Assembly (NCBI GenBank): GCA_021018995.1 | Contig: CM037595.1 | Location: 78,493,159 to 78,557,158 of the forward strand | DNA length: 64,000 nucleotides | Direction of reading: 5' to 3' | DNA from: Chloranthus sessilifolius | Lineage: Eukaryota; Streptophyta; Magnoliopsida; Chloranthales; Chloranthaceae | Shown here: piece after piece, positions 9,255 to 19,000 of the stretch | How positions within the stretch are numbered: position 1 is the stretch's first letter | How the letters are laid out: each line of letters begins with the position of its first letter | The notes under the pieces: model-generated | What the model saw: the letters and a program-made list of their open reading frames with translations, nothing else | The model's database searches: none | What the model was told of the DNA's origin: nothing | Position numbers and translations under genes: made by a program

Positions 9255-12200
9255 CTGCGGAAAATTAATAGGTTAAGAAAATTTAGGGCCTTAGCCAAAA
9301 GTGAATTCATGTTATAAAAGTTTTGCACTATTACACTATTCAAAAACTTTTGCCAAATCAGGACTCTACAGATTTTCTGGGTTCAAAATTTTGAGTCTTT
9401 AGAGATTTCAAACTAGTATTCACAGATTTCAAGGACACTGAACCAGGGTGCATTCTGATTATGCAAAACTTTTTCATTTCGGTATAATGGCGCAAAACGC
9501 TTTCTTTCCGATCCTGTTTCTCTAATTATGCCAAAAATTTAAAAATTGGAAGAAATAACGTTTCAATGTACTTTCAAACAAGGAGGAATTGGATAAACTT
9601 TTTTTTTTTCTTATTTTTTATGAAGGAATCGGATAAACTTGAGAGTAACTATTCATGGAAACAGTAGAAGATTTTTTAACTAAGAGAGAACTACAAGAAA
9701 GTTGATATCCGTGTAAGTAAAATAGATGTAAAAAGTCTTCTTTACCTACGAGAAGCAGAATAAGCTTAGTTTGCATGTTTAAAAATTGGGAAGGACCTTC
9801 TTCGCTGATAGAGGTACCTTTATTTGCAACTCAACATTCTTCCTTCTCAACTCGGGTTTGCAGGTGCTAACTGTTGATTGCTTTGAACTAGATTATGAGC
9901 ATCATTTTTTGTTCTAACATTCCACATAATAGATCTTGAGATCATGATCTTGCCATAGACTGTCAAATGTTGATTTCACGTGGTACAACATCCCATAAAG
10001 TGAACGTGATTAGGGGCATACCATCAAACATGGTTTGTCCCTCATTTTTCTTTTTGACATGTGTGTCATGAGGAATCAACATCTGACGTCTGATGAAAGG
10101 CCCATGATCTCTAAATTTATTGTGTGGAAGATTTGCATGCAAAATGATTTCTATCATCTAATTTAAAGCAGTCAATAATTTAGCACGTGCAAACACGAGA
10201 AAGAAGAATATTTGGTTACAAATAAAGGGCCATCTACTTCTACATGAGATTTGTATTGCGCACATAGTTTAAAGTTACTTTTATTTTGGACTCGAGATCC
10301 TTCCCAACCTAGGATTCACATGTTTAAACCACTCATTGCTTTGAATCAGATGATGGAGATCATTTTTTGCCCCAATTTTTCACCTTCCATACATTGATCT
10401 TGAGATTATAACCTACCATCACACAGTCCAATTTTGAATTCACTTGGCATGCATCTCTATAAGTGATTGAAGAATCATTTTTATGTATGCCATGATTATG
10501 CTTATTTCTTGAGATGTGTGCCATATGAAATTAAAATATAATTTCCGAAATATTAAGGGCGAAAAACGATCTCTCCATTGTTTGATTCAAAGAAATCAAC
10601 GTTTTGAGATGCGAAACTTGAGTTGAGGAAGAATTTTTGGTTTTAATAAAGGTACCCTGGTTAAAAATAAGATTTGGTATATTTTGGGAACTGTGCACTT
10701 GAAATACCATTTAAGTCATCTAATTTAAAGGCCATGATGTAAAAAATCTTTGGTGCCAAAGATTGGCATGAAAAATGATCTCTACCATGATCTGTACCAT
10801 CTAAATGAATGCAGTCAACAGTTCATAAGATGATCGGCTTTGACTGTCTTGAACTAGATAATCTTGAACTAGATGATAGAGATCATGTTTTATGCTAATC
10901 TTTAGCTCTTAGGATCTTTCCATCATGGCTTACAAATAAGATGGCTTAGATGTTGTTTCAAGTGGCACAGTTCCCAAAAGCATTAGTTTTTTAAAAAATT
11001 ATGTGCAAGGACATAAATCTCGTGTGTAAGTAGTTGCTCTCACTTTATGAAGTATTTGGAAACCTCTCTGTTCATGTTTATGTGATTTCAGAGGGTACGT
11101 ACATTCGAAACCCACTAAAACTCGTGGACCGGTTGGATTCAAACAATGGAGATCCTTTTTTTACCCCAATCTTTCACTCGATGGCTTTTGAGCAAGGTAT
11201 AAAAAATTGGCCGATATTGATCGATATGAGCGATATGTATCGGTTTTTCGACAAACCGATACATATCGGTCCTCCAACTCGGTGTTGGTATCCGTATCGG
11301 TTGATATGGGCCCGTCACGACCAATATTTATCAGTTTGAGCCGAGATGTGATTTTTTTCTTTTTTTTTAAAAGGGCCGATTTGTATCAGTCCTCCATGGA
11401 CCGATACCCGATACCGAAATCGATTTTGGTACCTTGCTCTTGAGACCAAAAGTATATTATCAGACAGTCACTTTTTTATTCCACGTGCACAAATCACCAG
11501 AAAAGGTCCTAAAATCACATGGCATACATTACACTCAAACTAGATTTTAGGTCCAATTTTTGTGACATGTGCCACGTTGAATAAAAACAGACTGTCTAAT
11601 GGTAAGCTCATGGTCTCAAGATCCATCATGTGAAAGATTAGGTGAAAAACGATCTCCATCCTCTTATTGCAAGCAGTTTATGGGTTTCAATGGGCTCCGA
11701 ATATAAGAGCCCTCATAAATCCCGTAGGTACAAAAAGTTACTAATTAATTCAATCGTACCTAATATATTTTTGGACCAATGATTTCGGAGACACTACAAA
11801 AAATAAGACTATTAGCGGCAGCTTGCCGCTATTACAACAAAAAATGTCGGTAATACTCGTCGCTAATAGTCTTAATAGCTTTTAATAATTTTTTTGTTAA
11901 TAGGGACAATTTTTTGCTACATAAAATTATCTTAATAGTTTTATTTTTGAGCACTTTAGAAAACATTGCTTCAAAAATAAACTTTTTAGCAAAAAAGACT
12001 CGACCTCAAATGTTTTAGAAAAACATACTTTTCACGGATTTTGGAACTTCAGAAAATCGTGAAAGCATCAAATTTAAAAAAAAATAAAAAAAATAGTGCT
12101 TTTATGATTTTCTGTAGTTACAAAATCTGTGAAAGCACCGTTTTTTAAAAACGTTTGAGGTTGGATATTTTTTGCTAAAAAGTTTGTTTTTGAGGTATGT

Positions 12201-15200
12201 TTCTTTAATTATACCTTTATTTTTTGCAGTGAGATTGGGCACTATTTTTTGTCATGTGTGTCATGTGATAAAAAAATATTTTTATTTAAATGTGATTCAA
12301 AGTGGTCAAATGTTGTTTAAATAATCCATTTTCATGTAAATCTCAAAAAAATAAGTTTTAGTAGTTCATTTTAACAGCATTTAGAAACTAGTGCCACTTA
12401 TCTTTCAAGAGATCTTCACTTGGATCCTTTGCATAATTAATCTCATCGAGAACACATGCTACACAAAATACTGCCACTTGTCCAAGATCAGACCCATTCA
12501 AAATTTGCACAAGCGTTTTACGTGATTACACCGTAGTAACAAAAATTTGTCCTTAGATGCAATCGCCGTAATAACTTAGTCATTTAAAAAAGGGAAATTT
12601 ACCTGATCGACCCTGTCAGATATACCTTTTATGTCAGAGGCCCTATATTTTCACTTTTACTCAAACCGACCAACTTTTAGCCAAGTCATTTATAGCTAGT
12701 ACAAAAAGTCAGAAATACCCCCTTCTAACACTTTTTCCGTTCTATATAGTTCCAAATTTTAAATATTTATATTTTTTTATATTTATACGATGTGAAACAT
12801 AATTTATACTGTCTGAGTTGAATGCCACAACATAAAATTGATGATGCCAAAGATAGACACGAAAAAAAAAGCGATATCGCCTCTTAAAAAAAATAAAAAA
12901 ATAAAATTTTAAATAGTCGATGCCGATTCTTAAAATAGTCGATGGCGACTCTTAACACAAATACATTGATTGTGTAAACAAATGTCGATCAGTAAATTTA
13001 TTTTTATTTTTATTTTATATACAATGAGATCGATTAATAATCGATCGATGATCAGTATACAATGCCATCGATCAGATACAATATATATATTAATAGTCGA
13101 CATTGACTGTTTACAAAATCGATGGCGATTGTATACACAGTCGTCATAGATTGTGTAAAAAGTCAATGTCGACTATTAAAACAGTCGGCACCGACTGTAT
13201 TAAGAGTCGCCATCGACTATTTTAAGAGTCGGCATCGACTGTGTTAAGAGTCGGCATCGACTGTTTAAATTTTTTTTTAAGAGGCGATATCGCCTTTTTT
13301 CGTGTCTATCTTTGACATCATCGATTTTATATTGTAGCCTTCAAATCAGACGGTATAAATCCCGTTTCACATTGCGTAAATATAAAAAAATACAAATATT
13401 TAAAATTTTAAACTATGTAGAACCAAAAAAAGTGTAAGAAGGGGTATTTCTGATTTTTTGTGATAGTTGAAAATAGCTTGACTAAAAGCTAGTCAGTTTG
13501 GGTAAAGGTAAAAATATAGGATTTTTGTCCTAAAAGGTGTATATCGATCAAGTAAATTTCCTTTTAAAAAAAAAATAAAGATAGTATCAATTATTTTATT
13601 AACGCCAGTATTATACAATGGATAATTTTTTTATAGACAATTTTGTAGCCAATTTATGTGGTAGGATGTGACCGGCTGCACACATAATGGGGGGCTCATG
13701 GCCCAATCACTCAGTCAATTATATCGTACCACATAAGTTGCCTAAAATATTGTCTATAAAAAATTGTCCACCTTTTATAGTTTTATTTTTACTAACATGA
13801 GACAACCACTTAAAGTGCGTGTGCAATTAATGGCTTCCCTTATTTATAGAAAATGTTGTACATTTAGAGTTAGGATTAGGCAACAGACTAGAGAGATGCT
13901 ATGGGTACTTTAGGGCCATTTTTTCGCTGTGTGCCATGGCAAATCATGACGTGCCATCTGATGAGCGAGTCATGATCTAATGATCTTTGGTATAAAATAT
14001 TGAAATAAAAAATAATTATTATTGTCTTATTCAAAACTATTAAATGCCATCTAAATTTAATAATACATTGAATTTATATGGTAGCCGTTAAATAGTATTT
14101 GACTATTTGAAATGAGAGGATGGAGATCATTTTGAATCCCAATCTTTTACCCTAAGAATGTGTTGGCATTAGCTCTTGTCAGATGAGATGCAGCTCTCTG
14201 CGTGCTTTCTAAATCTATTTTGACATAGAACAAGTAGAGAGTGATTTTATCCTTTTAAAAAAGCTCCCCACTAGAGCAAATGGGCCGAGGAACTATGTTA
14301 TAAAGTGTAATATAGCTCCCTGTCGAAGCCAAACAGAGAGCTCCTCTTTGCCCTGAAAGAGCTAACTCAAACGCAGCCTAAAGCTTTTTAAATAATAGTG
14401 CACCCATCACATGACAACCGTGATGATTACATATGGCACACATCCCAAGCTGTAGCGTGACTATCAAGTCATCTGGTGCTAGGGTGCAGATTCCGTTAAC
14501 CAAACCGAGCAAAAATCGAAATTTTCGATTTTTCGTATCGGTCTATGCAAAACGGAACCTTAACCGAAACATTTCGGTTTCGTCACCGAACTTTTGAACC
14601 TCCAAAACTGAAACCGAACCGATCCGAGGTTTTGAATTTTTCATCAAGTTTTAATTTTTCGGTTTTTTATCAGTTTGCTCACCCTATCCAACCAGTCTTC
14701 GGTTTTTGGGTATCAAAACCGAAACTGAACATGGCTTAATCGATTCGGTTATTATAGAGTGATAGCTTGCCTGTGGAGGTCCGTTTTCATCAGTCTCTAG
14801 CCTGTATTCATGCATGATCCAGTCAGTTTTCTGGCCGTTGGGCGCCCTTCCTTTGTAGAAGACAAGAGTCTTCCTCATCCCTACGAGCCTCATTTTCTGG
14901 TAAACTGCCTTATCTCTCCCCGTTGCTTTCCAAAACCCAGCCATCGTTGCCCTGTTTGTCCGTGTCCCCGTCGGATACTTCTTGTCCTTGTGGCTGAAGA
15001 AGTACCACTCGCTCTGCTCTTCGTACCCGATCCGACACCTCTCTAATTAAACAAGGTTTCAAACAAAGCGCAAATTAGTTCATTAATACTAAATATATAT
15101 ACGTATCGGAGCTTAAGGATGATACCGTAGTTAGCCTTTTGTACCGACGATGGTACTCGGTACACCTCTAACCGTATGGTTAATTGACTTTTGCAAGTTC

Positions 15201-15740
15201 AATCTTGGCCTTTCACCCAATAGCCAGTTGATCACCTGCTTTTAAGAGCGTAGAGCGACACTCGGCGCTTCTTATAGTTTCATGCAGAAGCATTTGCTAA
15301 CATGCACCGCTGTTTTGCTTCTTTTTATTTTCTAAAGAAAAATAGATTTGTAGTTATTAGTGACTGTATACCACCTTGGAGATCCCATGTTTGGATTTTA
15401 TAAAGATCCAACGGTATTGAATTCATCTCTCACTTTTGAAAGGTCAATCTGGGCCTTTTGACATTATAACCAGTTGACCTGCCTTGAGGAGCAAAAGTAG
15501 GCAGGGTGTTTGCTAACGTGCGCTCATTTTTTGAATGAAACCATATTTGTGGGTATTAATGAGATCGTATGTGGTACCTTGGAGATCCCAGGGTTCGATT
15601 CTATAGAGATCGATGTCTCTTATAACGTCGAGGTCTATTTTCTGAGAAGCCACCTTCTTCTTCAGGTAGTAACCTACGAGTTCCTCATCCGTTGGATGAA
15701 ACCTAAACCCAGGTGGTACGCACGATTCCATCGTCTCCAT
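8679..15740 (-). CDS. NAC: NAC-domain transcription factor, VND (vascular-related) clade, 336 aa
   Basis: Three exons, joined in phase: 15740-15578, 15042-14771, 9254-8679 (163, 272 and 576 nt). The N-terminal NAC DNA-binding domain (residues about 9-158) has all five subdomains: [70 protein letters not shown] and [13 protein letters not shown]. The C-terminal half carries an LP-box ([15 protein letters not shown], 221-235) and [17 protein letters not shown] (264-280), both typical of VND1-VND6. The protein ends [13 protein letters not shown] proteins are nuclear activators that switch on secondary-wall and cell-death genes during xylem vessel differentiation. All domain residues expected are present and the frame is open, so the gene looks functional. 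Intron 1 is 535 bp (GT-AG). Intron 2 is 5516 bp with a GC donor. Which VND paralogue it is cannot be settled here. Confidence 0.94.
9812..10231. mobile_element. Long-inverted-repeat MITE, family M1, copy a
   Basis: The two arms (about 180 bp) fold on each other. The left arm reads GGTACCTTTATTTGCAAC then GATTGCTTTGAA; the right arm carries the complements, ending AATAAAGGGC. The internal word AGATCTTGAGATCATG recurs in all copies. The superfamily is uncertain; the long arms suggest a MULE-type or foldback element. Confidence 0.7.
10265..10662. mobile_element. M1 MITE, copy b
   Basis: It has the same layout as copy a: CATTGCTTTGAATCAGATGA on the left, ending AATAAAGGTACCC on the right. The arms are more diverged. 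Confidence 0.6.
10700..11020. mobile_element. M1 MITE fragments, head-to-head halves
   Basis: A right-half piece (10700-10830) is followed by a left-half piece (10840-11000) with GAACTAGATGATAGAGATCA. It looks like a rearranged or doubly inserted copy. Confidence 0.45.
11125..11700. mobile_element. M1 MITE, copy d, split by a hAT-like MITE
   Basis: The left arm CAATGGAGATCCTTTTTTAC lies at 11142-11165 and the right arm AAAAACGATCTCCATCCTC at 11651-11670. The element is interrupted at 11193-11436 by another element. Confidence 0.65.
11193..11436. mobile_element. hAT-like MITE of the TATCGG family, copy 1
   Basis: Ends are CAAGGTATAAAA and TTTTGGTACCTTG (inverted). It is flanked by 8-bp duplications CTTTTGAG (11185-11192) and CTCTTGAG (11437-11444), with one mismatch. 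The interior is made of the words GTATCGG, CCGATACATATCGG and GGTCCTCC. An 8-bp duplication is the hAT hallmark. Confidence 0.8.
11792..12231. mobile_element. CACTA-type MITE, 440 bp
   Basis: Terminal repeats CACTACAAAAAATAA and TTATTTTTTGCAGTG, with 3-bp target duplication AGA on both sides (11789-11791 and 12232-12234). The interior carries a second inverted repeat (AACTTTTTAGCAAAAAA and its complement) and GCGGCAG words near the left end. It is nonautonomous and has no ORF. Confidence 0.85.
12592..13562. mobile_element. Nonautonomous MULE related to MULE-1, 971 bp
   Basis: Inverted repeats of about 300 bp begin GGGAAATTTACC and end GTAAATTTCCT, with a 9-bp target duplication TTTAAAAAA on both sides (12583-12591, 13563-13571). 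The inner ends of the arms carry GAGGCGATATCGCC. The middle (about 12910-13270) consists of 22-bp units of the type AGTCG-NNNN-CGACT, the same repeat design as MULE-1. There is no coding region. It would depend on a MULE-1-type transposase. Confidence 0.88.
12910..13270. repeat. 22-bp palindromic array inside the 971-bp MULE
   Basis: Clean 22-bp units lie at the right (AGTCGGCATCGACTGTGTTA and neighbours, about 13150-13270) and at the left (12915-12960), with a degenerate, partly AT-rich middle. Confidence 0.88.
13611..13790. mobile_element. Small inverted-repeat MITE (family P), copy 1
   Basis: The arms TTTTTATAGACAATTTTGTA and AATATTGTCTATAAAAAATT are inverted around a GC-richer middle. 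A diverged relative lies inverted at 19185-19345. No clean target duplication was found. Confidence 0.6.
13880..14160. mobile_element. M1 MITE, degenerate copy
   Basis: The words GTGTGCCATGG, GACGTGCCATCTGATGAG and GGAGATCATTTTGAATCCC match M1 arms, but the inverted layout is eroded. Confidence 0.4.
14505..14755. mobile_element. MITE-like block of ACCGAA words beside the NAC 5' splice site
   Basis: AACCGAA and TTCGGTT words occur in both orientations. A similar block lies at 26232-26600. The right edge is about 15-20 bp from the GC donor of intron 2. The ends and duplications are not resolved; hAT-like is a guess. Confidence 0.45.
14771..15042 (-). CDS. NAC: NAC gene exon 2 (subdomains C and D)
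   Basis: Acceptor AATTAG|AG and donor ACAG|GCAAGC. It encodes residues 55-145, including the DNA-contacting [17 protein letters not shown] and the bipartite basic stretch. Confidence 0.94.
15170..15577 (-). repeat. Diverged tandem duplication in NAC intron 1
   Basis: Two copies offset by about 203 bp: roughly 15185-15410 and 15420-15615. Shared blocks, in plus orientation, include TTGACTTTTG/CTCACTTTTG, CCAGTTGA, GTTTGCTAAC/ATTTGCTAAC and ACCTTGGAGATCCCA. The left copy includes an extra exon-1 end with its own 5' splice site (see findings). Confidence 0.75.
15578..15740 (-). CDS. NAC: NAC gene exon 1 (subdomains A and B)
   Basis: ATG at 15740-15738; donor CTCCAAG|GTACCA. It encodes residues 1-54 plus one base. 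The start [12 protein letters not shown] matches the usual N-terminus of VND proteins, and no upstream in-frame ATG is needed. Confidence 0.95.
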
Positions 15741-15799
15741 TTCCCTGCATTGAATTCAGAACCATAAACCCATCATCAATTCATCATCCTTAAATCATA

Positions 15800-15802
<3 letters not shown>

Positions 15803-15843
<41 letters not shown>
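15803..15843. repeat. GA/CT microsatellite upstream of the NAC start codon
   Basis: An uninterrupted AG run of about 40 bp; on the gene strand it is CT, 63 bp before the ATG. It may be leader, intron pyrimidine tract or promoter. Confidence 0.9.
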
Positions 15844-15844
<1 letters not shown>

Positions 15845-16294
15845 AATGACTACCCACCCCACCATTAATCACCAAAGAAAAAAAATCAGTAAATCCAAAT
15901 GAGTAAATTTTTAATGGTTTCCTTTTAATAATCTACCAAAAAACAAAGAAGAAAAGATGAAGAAAGAATCATGGTCTTTTAGTTTGATGAAATCCAAGAG
16001 AAGTTGGATGAATCGGGGAGTAAAGAGTTAGATGTTAGCGCTTTTGTTTTTCAGATCTGAAGTAAGAGACAAGAGCAGTAGGTGTTAATGATGGTGTCTC
16101 GTCAACTTGTGTGGTGGCAATGATTCCAAAAAAATGGTGCGTGTTTGCTAGTAATAACTTAGTAAGATAAATACAATATCTTATTACTAAATAAAAATAA
16201 CAGAAAAAATTCAAATTTAAATTACTTTCTGGGATGCAATAACATATTGGTTTAATTTTTAGCAATAACTTTAGAATTATTATTTATTAGTCAT

Positions 16295-16690
16295 AGTTTT
16301 AAATAACAGGCACGTCCGACACATATCGGCCTATATGTATCGGGTTAGTACCCATCCGATATGATATTACCCTTAGAATCAAATATCTGGTTAAAAGCGT
16401 TAAATATCAGTCATATCAGCCTATACCAAATCACATCGGCTGATAGGGTTAAATAGCAGGTCTAAAAAGTCAAATATCAGATCATATTAGGTCTCAGGTC
16501 TTATTTGCGATATGTACCCGATATATAGCGGACATAATACAAAAAGTACTTTAGGTAACTTTTTGTTATTTTAAATTGTTAATATATTTTTAATATTTTA
16601 AAATAAAAAGGTACTTTCATTTGGACTGATTTGTATGCTATATATCCAATATATCGGATAGGTATCAACTTTGAAATCATTGATTCAAGT
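16295..16690. repeat. Degenerate block of TATCGG/GATATG words
   Basis: ACATATCGGCC, TATGTATCGGG and CCGATATGATA words in both orientations relate it to the hAT-like TATCGG family. No ends or duplications are visible. Confidence 0.5.
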
Positions 16691-17555
16691 AAAATTAAAT
16701 TATATTTGCTTCAGAAAATTTTCCAAAACAACAAAAAAGAATAGAGAATTTTTTTTGAATTTTTTTTTTTATGAATGAATAAATAACAAATTAGACAATG
16801 AAAGAGATTGATCCATGTACTTGAACAACTACAACTAAAACTACAAAAAAATAAAAACAAATTTCATTTCATGAAAAAAAAAATTAAACATAAGAAACTC
16901 TTAGTGGCCATTATGGTTTTTGATTAAATAATAAAGAATAATTACTATTAAGCTTTATTCTCATGCTATGAGAGGCAGCCAAAAGTATACATGAATGAAA
17001 TCCACATGTTTATATAACTTCTATAGTTTAATGTAGAACAAAAAGCAAATATTCCTAAAAGACAGAAATAAACATAGAAATAACTAGGTATAAAGCTATT
17101 TTAACGGTGATTTGATTTGATTTTGTAAAAGACAGTCTTTAGAATGTAAGAAAAAGTTGAAAGAGTAAAAAAATAAAATCCATTTTCTTGGATCGGCCTG
17201 CAGAAGAAAGAAGAATAGTACTCAGCATGCTTCTGACTACCTGTCTCTTTGTCTGGAATGTTTATGGCAGCTCTGAACCTAAATACCACACTGTGACTTA
17301 GTTCTGACTTCCGACTTAATATACAGAGTCACTAACACTTTTTTTATTTAGCAGAGAGAGTGAGAGAGAGAAAAGAAGAAGAAGAAGATGCACGTGCACG
17401 TTGGCTCCTATCCTTCTTTACATGGAGGTGGGTTCTAAAGCTTGAAATTTACTGAGTGATCAACAGAAAATTACAAGGGTTTTAAAGCTTGAAACTTACT
17501 GCGTGATCAAGAGAAAATTAATTGAGAGATGGATACTCCTTGATTATTGTTTTTG

Positions 17556-18425
17556 CAGCAAATGTTGTTTAGCCTTTCTCTATTCCTTCAATTTTTACCT
17601 TCTTTTTGAGTAATTTTATTCTATAATTAAAGAATAATATGAAGCTAAATGGATACATAATTAGATTGAAATTAGGGCTACATGAATTTCTGAAAGACTT
17701 GTATTAAAATTCTCAATTGGGAGTGTCAATTTCAATATTTTTTATGAAAGAGAAAAAATTGATAGAGAAGGGAACCGAAATCGGAAGAAGAGGAAGAATT
17801 AAGGAGAAAATAAATATAACATGGAAGCCATTAAATCTGAAAATCGACGAAGACAAAAATGGTGGATCTTTTTTTCATCGAAATGGTTCAAAAGGATGAG
17901 TATATATATATAGAAAGCTTGAAAAGATCTCAATTGAGAACATCAAAAGAAAAAGAATCCATTATTATCTGAAGTAAAACAATCAAACATTACCAAAAAC
18001 CTTTCTATATTCCTTCATTTTTCCTCATATTGAGTAATTTAATTCTATAATTAAAGCAAAATGGAACTCACTGGGTGATAATTGAGCTCGTGAAAGACAT
18101 ACTTTAAGCTAACGTGCATTTGAAAATTCTACATGTAATAGATGACACTTGTTCTAAAAAAATCAGGAGAATGGTACATTTGTAGGTTTTATCGAAGAGA
18201 AAATTGAGATAAAGAGAAGCACAAATTTAAATCCGAAGAAGAAGAAGTATAGAACAAATAATAATGACAAAGAACCCATTAAATCTGAAGATAAACAAAG
18301 CCATATAAGGGGTCTTTTCTCAACAAAATCGTTCAAAGAGATGTGTGAAAAAAACAAAAATTAATAAATAAATAAAAACTTTAGAAGACCTCACTTGAGA
18401 ACGTTAAAAGAAAAAGAACACATAA
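17556..18425. repeat. Direct duplication of about 430 bp in the leader intron
   Basis: 17560-17960 and 18000-18425 share CCTTTCTCTATTCCTTCA / CCTTTCTATATTCCTTCA, TTCTATAATTAAAG, CATTAAATCTGAA and GAGAAC(A/G)TNAAAAGAAAAAGAA in the same order. A shorter third trace may lie at 18540-18660. The smaller repeat AAGCTTGAAA...GTGATCAA occurs twice at 17430-17520. Confidence 0.65.
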
Positions 18426-18816
18426 AAAAAAAGTCAAACGACAAACTTCGACTCCAATTTCCCCACAAATTACATGAAACTCCTAAAAACTTGAAAAAGG
18501 AAGAAGGAAAAAAAGAAAGGTTTATTAGATTATTACATTGCTTAGAAATTTGTTAGATATTAAGAGAAAAATGAAGAATTCATTTCATCGAAAGCAGATC
18601 TATAGTTCAAATGAAAAAAAAAACGAAAACTAAAATACTCATTAATATCTGCAGATCAATAAAGACAACCCCGTTTTATTTTCGAATCAAAATTCCATAT
18701 GAGGATTATTAAGAGGAACCAAACCCACAAAAATCTGACGGAATACTCTCAGATAATGCACAAAAAGATAGGATTTAAAACCAGGTCGAGGATTTTAGAA
18801 GAAGAAATCAACATAC

Positions 18817-18868
18817 CTGAGAGATGAACAGTGTGAGGCTCTGTCGAAGAGATGAGAAATAGAAGGTT

Positions 18869-18921
<53 letters not shown>

Positions 18922-19000
18922 GAGGAGAGAGTATAAAAAGAGCCTGCTCGATTGCGCGTGGGATGAGGGAATGGAGATGTTGCCCCAGTGATGACGTCAC
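18817..19000 (-). promoter_or_regulatory. Probable NAC promoter and CT-rich leader exon
   Basis: On the minus strand a perfect palindrome TGACGTCA (18992-18999, a bZIP/ACGT-core site) is followed by a TTTTTATAC element (18931-18939), a CT run (18869-18915) and an exon end CTCTCAG|GTATGT (18817/18816). CT-rich leaders are common in plant genes. On the plus strand the same spot reads TATAAAAAG, so rightward initiation cannot be ruled out. Confidence 0.5.
18869..18916. repeat. GA/CT microsatellite in the putative leader
   Basis: A GA run of about 46 bp followed by AAAGAGGAGGAGAG. It would lie in the transcribed leader if the promoter call above is right. Confidence 0.9.

Larger units (their letters stand above)
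9255..14770 (-). other. NAC intron 2 (5516 bp, GC-AG)
   Basis: The donor reads CCACAG|GCAAGC and the acceptor CCGCAG. No GT is available that keeps the conserved PPQ-EEGW junction. The intron holds at least eight mobile-element pieces: long-inverted-repeat MITEs, a CACTA MITE, a MULE derivative and hAT-like MITEs. It contains no other gene. Confidence 0.9.
15745..18816 (-). other. Probable intron in the 5' untranslated region of the NAC gene
   Basis: An acceptor AATTCAATGCAG|GGAA sits four bases before the start codon, and a strong donor CTCTCAG|GTATGT lies at 18816. The interval (3072 bp) has no gene. It contains a GA microsatellite (15803-15843), a TATCGG-type block (16295-16690) and a direct duplication of about 430 bp. 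If transcription starts closer in, this would be promoter instead. Confidence 0.55.

Noticed and set aside
14810-15046. Rightward ORF over NAC exon 2
   Set aside because: It is antisense to a clear NAC exon, which explains its open frame.
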